A model generated the notes under the pieces. That model saw only the letters and a program-made list of their open reading frames with translations. It had not been told where the DNA came from and ran no database searches. Shown here piece after piece: positions 61,697 to 64,000 of a DNA stretch of 64,000 nucleotides. Source of the stretch: CAWKEY01 sp963848675 (GTDB lineage Bacteria; Pseudomonadota; Gammaproteobacteria; Methylococcales; Methylomonadaceae); assembly GCA_963848675.1 (NCBI GenBank), contig CAWKEY010000044.1:124001-188000 (forward strand), read 5' to 3'. Positions within the stretch are counted from its first letter, which is position 1; every line of letters starts with the position of its first letter. The position numbers were made by a program, and so were the translations under genes.

Positions 61697-62163
61697 ATGT
61701 ATATGTTTTGCCTCACGATAAGTTGGTTCTAGTCTGTGATTAAATATAAATACTAAGCGATAACAAAACGCTACAGAACTAACGGGATCACTATAGCTTA
61801 ATAGGCACCTTGTTATCAATTAAAGTGTAAAGTCGACCCCATTGTCCAGACAAATTATTGCTTAGTTTAAGATAGAGCCCTGTTCACACCCCAGATGAAT
61901 GGCGGTCTTAGTCTTTCTTTACAGGGGCTGATGTGTCCTGCGTACCGTTAAATTTATCCACAATCGTGGTACCGCGCACCCAGCAGTCGCAATAATAGGC
62001 GCTCGCTCTCATCAACGTCTTTCTGTAGACGCTATTTTTGCCTATACACGAGTGAGCGCTATTTATAAAACTGAAGAGAAAAAATTTATTTAAACAGCTT
62101 TTAAGCATTAGAACTTCGGTGTTAGTATTGGTTTTTGTTGGATTTACAAAAAAGGTGAAATCA
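61697..62163. other. Divergent T6SS promoter region
   Basis: This 467-bp region between leftward tagH and rightward tssA should hold promoters for both operons. I see no convincing sigma-70 or sigma-54 site and no repeats. A minus-strand 66-codon reading at 61908-62108 exists, but it has no recognisable domain and is not called. Confidence 0.4.
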
Positions 62164-63291
62164 TTGTCTGACTTAGCTTTGGAAAATTACCTTAAAGAAA
62201 TTGCTCCTGGCTCTCCATGCGGCGAAAATCTGGAGACAGATTCAGTTTTTATCAGCCTTGAACAAGAGGCTAAAGGGACTCCCGAACGTCAAATAGGAGA
62301 CTCAATTGTTTCCGCAAAGGATCCTGACTGGAAAAAAGTTCGTGATTTAGCCTTTTCATTATTGGAGCGTAGCCGGGATATTCAGGTTGCTATGCACCTG
62401 ACCTGTGCACTAGTTCATACTGATGGCTTTAGTGGTCTGGACAATGGTCTAACGCTTATTCAGGAATATTTGCAGAAATATTGGGATGATGTCTACCCAC
62501 GCCAGGATCCTGAAGATGACTATCCTGTGCTACGTATGAATACGCTATCCACACTCAATGATTACAACAGAATTCTGGATCCCCTTATCAATATTCCTCT
62601 TACTATCTCAACTTTGGGCAATTTTTCCTGGAATCAAATAGAAACTTCGAAAAATAAAGTCGATGCCTTAAGTCACATGACTCAAGAAGCATATTCAAAG
62701 AGGGATTTTGATAAGGATTCTCCGGTTACTTTGGAAGAAGCGAAAAAAATGGCTTCTGATGAACTGACTTCTATTGAAGCAGCATTCAACTCCACCAACA
62801 TTGAAACTCTGAAAAGTCAGGAAAAAACTATAAAGCATGCCCTGGAACAGGCTGAAGGAATTGTAGCCATTACTTCTGATAAGGTTGGTTCCGAAAATGC
62901 GCCAGACGTTTCCCGTTTGATAACTTTATTAAAGAGCCTCCAAAAATTATTAGGCGAAAAAATTAAACTAATAGAGGCTATTGCACTTGAGCAGCGCGTT
63001 TCTGAAGCTGAAATAATGGATCAGGTGGGTACTGGTGTTGGTTTAACAAAAGGCGGTGTTGCTAAAGTTAAAACTGCTGGTATACAAACTCGTCAAGAAG
63101 TCATTTCAGAGATTGATGAAATTTGTAAATATTTTGAACATTACGAACCTACTAGCCCCGTTCCGTTTCTTATGCAACGGGCAAAAAAGCTACTATCCAT
63201 GAACTTCATGGAGATTTTACAGGATCTTACTCCTGATGCGGTCAGTCAGGCAGAAAAAATTTGTGGTGTGCAAAAACAGGATCAAACTTAA
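62164..63291 (+). CDS. tssA: T6SS protein TssA
   Basis: TssA primes and coordinates tail sheath and tube assembly. The 375-residue protein has the conserved ImpA N-terminal domain: PGSPCGENLETDSVF, DWKKVRDLAFSLLERSRDIQ and KYWDDVYPRQDPEDDYPV. Its C-terminal part is a helical region ending with the conserved ISEIDEICKYFEHYEPTSPV and PFLMQRAKKLL. The start is TTG 62164 with AAGGTG six bases upstream; a GTG at 62119 is in frame but adds a hydrophobic leader not expected for this cytoplasmic protein. Short C-terminal domain variants of TssA differ in assembly role. Confidence 0.9.
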   Translation: MSDLALENYLKEIAPGSPCGENLETDSVFISLEQEAKGTPERQIGDSIVSAKDPDWKKVRDLAFSLLERSRDIQVAMHLTCALVHTDGFSGLDNGLTLIQEYLQKYWDDVYPRQDPEDDYPVLRMNTLSTLNDYNRILDPLINIPLTISTLGNFSWNQIETSKNKVDALSHMTQEAYSKRDFDKDSPVTLEEAKKMASDELTSIEAAFNSTNIETLKSQEKTIKHALEQAEGIVAITSDKVGSENAPDVSRLITLLKSLQKLLGEKIKLIEAIALEQRVSEAEIMDQVGTGVGLTKGGVAKVKTAGIQTRQEVISEIDEICKYFEHYEPTSPVPFLMQRAKKLLSMNFMEILQDLTPDAVSQAEKICGVQKQDQT

Positions 63292-63344
63292 AAAATGAAA
63301 CGTTTTAAAGAACTAATTCTTTAGTTATTAATAAGGTAAAAAAA

Positions 63345-63896
63345 ATGGCAAAAGCAAGTAGTCAAAAATTCATTGCCCGCAACCGAGCACCAAGAGTGCA
63401 GATTGAATATGATGTCGAACTTTACGGTGCGGAGAAAAAAATTCAATTACCTTTTGTAATGGGGGTGATGGCCGATTTGTCCGGAAAGCCGGCAGAAGAA
63501 TTACCACCGGTAGCTGATCGGGGGTTTCTGGAAATTGATGTTGATAATTTCGATGACCGTTTAAAAGCAATGAAACCGAGAGTAGCGTTTCAAGTACCGA
63601 ATGTTCTGACTGGCGAAGGCAATTTAAGTGTCGATATCACCTTTGAAAGTATGGATGATTTCTCTCCAGGCGCCGTAGCAAGTAAAGTTGAAGGTCTCAA
63701 TCAGTTACTCAAGGCACGCACCCAGCTATCCAATCTTCTTACCTATATGGACGGCAAAGGCGGTGCTGAAGAACTGATTGCAAAGGCGCTAAATGATTCT
63801 GCGTTGCTGCAGTCGCTGGCATCAGCGCCCAAACCGGCGGCTGAAACAGGTACAACTGATGAAGCCGGTGAGTCCGGCAAGACAGAGGAGAGTTAA
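63345..63896 (+). CDS. tssB: T6SS contractile sheath small subunit TssB
   Basis: TssB (VipA) and TssC form the contractile sheath. The 183-residue protein has the typical IARNRAPRVQIEYDVELYG start, LPFVMGVMADLSGKP, FLEIDVDNFDDRLKAMKPR and the MDDFSPGAVASKV region that contacts TssC. A disordered Ala/Glu/Thr tail ends the protein. It begins after an AAGGTAAAAAAA binding site and ends two bases before tssC, the invariable tssB-tssC pair. Confidence 0.96.
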   Translation: MAKASSQKFIARNRAPRVQIEYDVELYGAEKKIQLPFVMGVMADLSGKPAEELPPVADRGFLEIDVDNFDDRLKAMKPRVAFQVPNVLTGEGNLSVDITFESMDDFSPGAVASKVEGLNQLLKARTQLSNLLTYMDGKGGAEELIAKALNDSALLQSLASAPKPAAETGTTDEAGESGKTEES

Positions 63897-63898
63897 CG

Positions 63899-64000
63899 AT
63901 GGCCGAAACCGAAACTCAGGCAATCGGCGCGACTGCTGAAGCGCCAACCGAAACATTGGAAACCGGCGATTTCGCCACATTGCTGCAAAAAGAATTCAAA
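63899..64000 (+). CDS. tssC: T6SS contractile sheath large subunit TssC (5' end)
   Basis: This is the first 34 residues of TssC (VipB), the partner of TssB. The visible sequence begins MAETETQAIGATAEAP and continues TGDFATLLQKEFK, matching the N-terminal DFAALLQKEF motif of the family. The gene runs off the window edge, so the rest cannot be judged. Confidence 0.88.
   Translation, partial: MAETETQAIGATAEAPTETLETGDFATLLQKEFK

Noticed and set aside
61908..62108. 66-codon minus-strand gene in the T6SS divergent region
   Set aside because: It has no domain, a doubtful signal-like start and no ribosome binding site; I cannot support it.

Overview
The window is a chromosomal piece of a gammaproteobacterium. 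Three core gene orders support this: accD-folC-dedD-cvpA-purF-metZ, tRNA(fMet)-rimP-nusA-infB-rbfA-truB-rpsO-pnp, and ffh..rpsP-rimM-trmD-rplS. The combination, together with a flagellin/FlaG/FliD/FliS/FliT cluster and a complete-looking type VI secretion (T6SS) core, fits an environmental, motile, Gram-negative bacterium. A methanotroph of the Methylococcales is my best guess from overall protein flavour, but no diagnostic gene is present.

Layout. 1-7.5 kb: fatty acid, folate, purine and methionine genes and an EAL/GGDEF protein. 7.5-14.7 kb: glutaredoxin and a class II aldolase-like protein on the minus strand, then nrdR-ribD-ribE-ribBA-ribH-nusB-thiL-pgpA, a compact riboflavin/thiamine/phospholipid run. 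14.6-23.4 kb: initiator tRNA and the translation/RNA operon through pnp. 23.7-27.8 kb: DNA repair (family 5 uracil-DNA glycosylase, uvrC), pgsA, a TetR regulator and an orphan antitoxin whose toxin is eroded. 27.9-29 kb: an array of about 73-bp imperfect palindromes interrupted by a GIY-YIG nuclease gene. 29-33.9 kb: flagellar filament genes behind an excellent sigma-28 promoter. 33.9-34.5 kb: a REP-associated tyrosine transposase (RAYT) bracketed by two REP pairs. 34.5-41 kb: ypjD, ffh, rpsP-rimM-trmD-rplS, ogt, xerD and lpxA. 41.2-44.3 kb: a dead IS1595-type element carrying a group II intron. 44.5-48.1 kb: a small membrane protein, a P-type ATPase and a rhomboid protease. 48.9-51.5 kb: a graveyard of broken transposases. 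51.7-64 kb: the T6SS locus, with pppA-tagF-tssM-tssL-tssK-tssJ-tagH leftward and tssA-tssB-tssC rightward, cut by the window end.

The housekeeping part is ordinary in content but heavily decorated with repeats: a palindrome inserted in frame inside ribD, six perfect heptamers in front of thiL, REP hairpins, a MITE-like segment and dispersed copies of the 73-bp palindrome. The most promising candidate for an undescribed system is the GIY-YIG gene embedded in, and possibly linked to, that palindrome family. It resembles in logic the RAYT/REP partnership found 5 kb away. The T6SS stretch looks AT-richer than the core genes and lies next to transposon debris, which suggests transfer; I did not compute composition.
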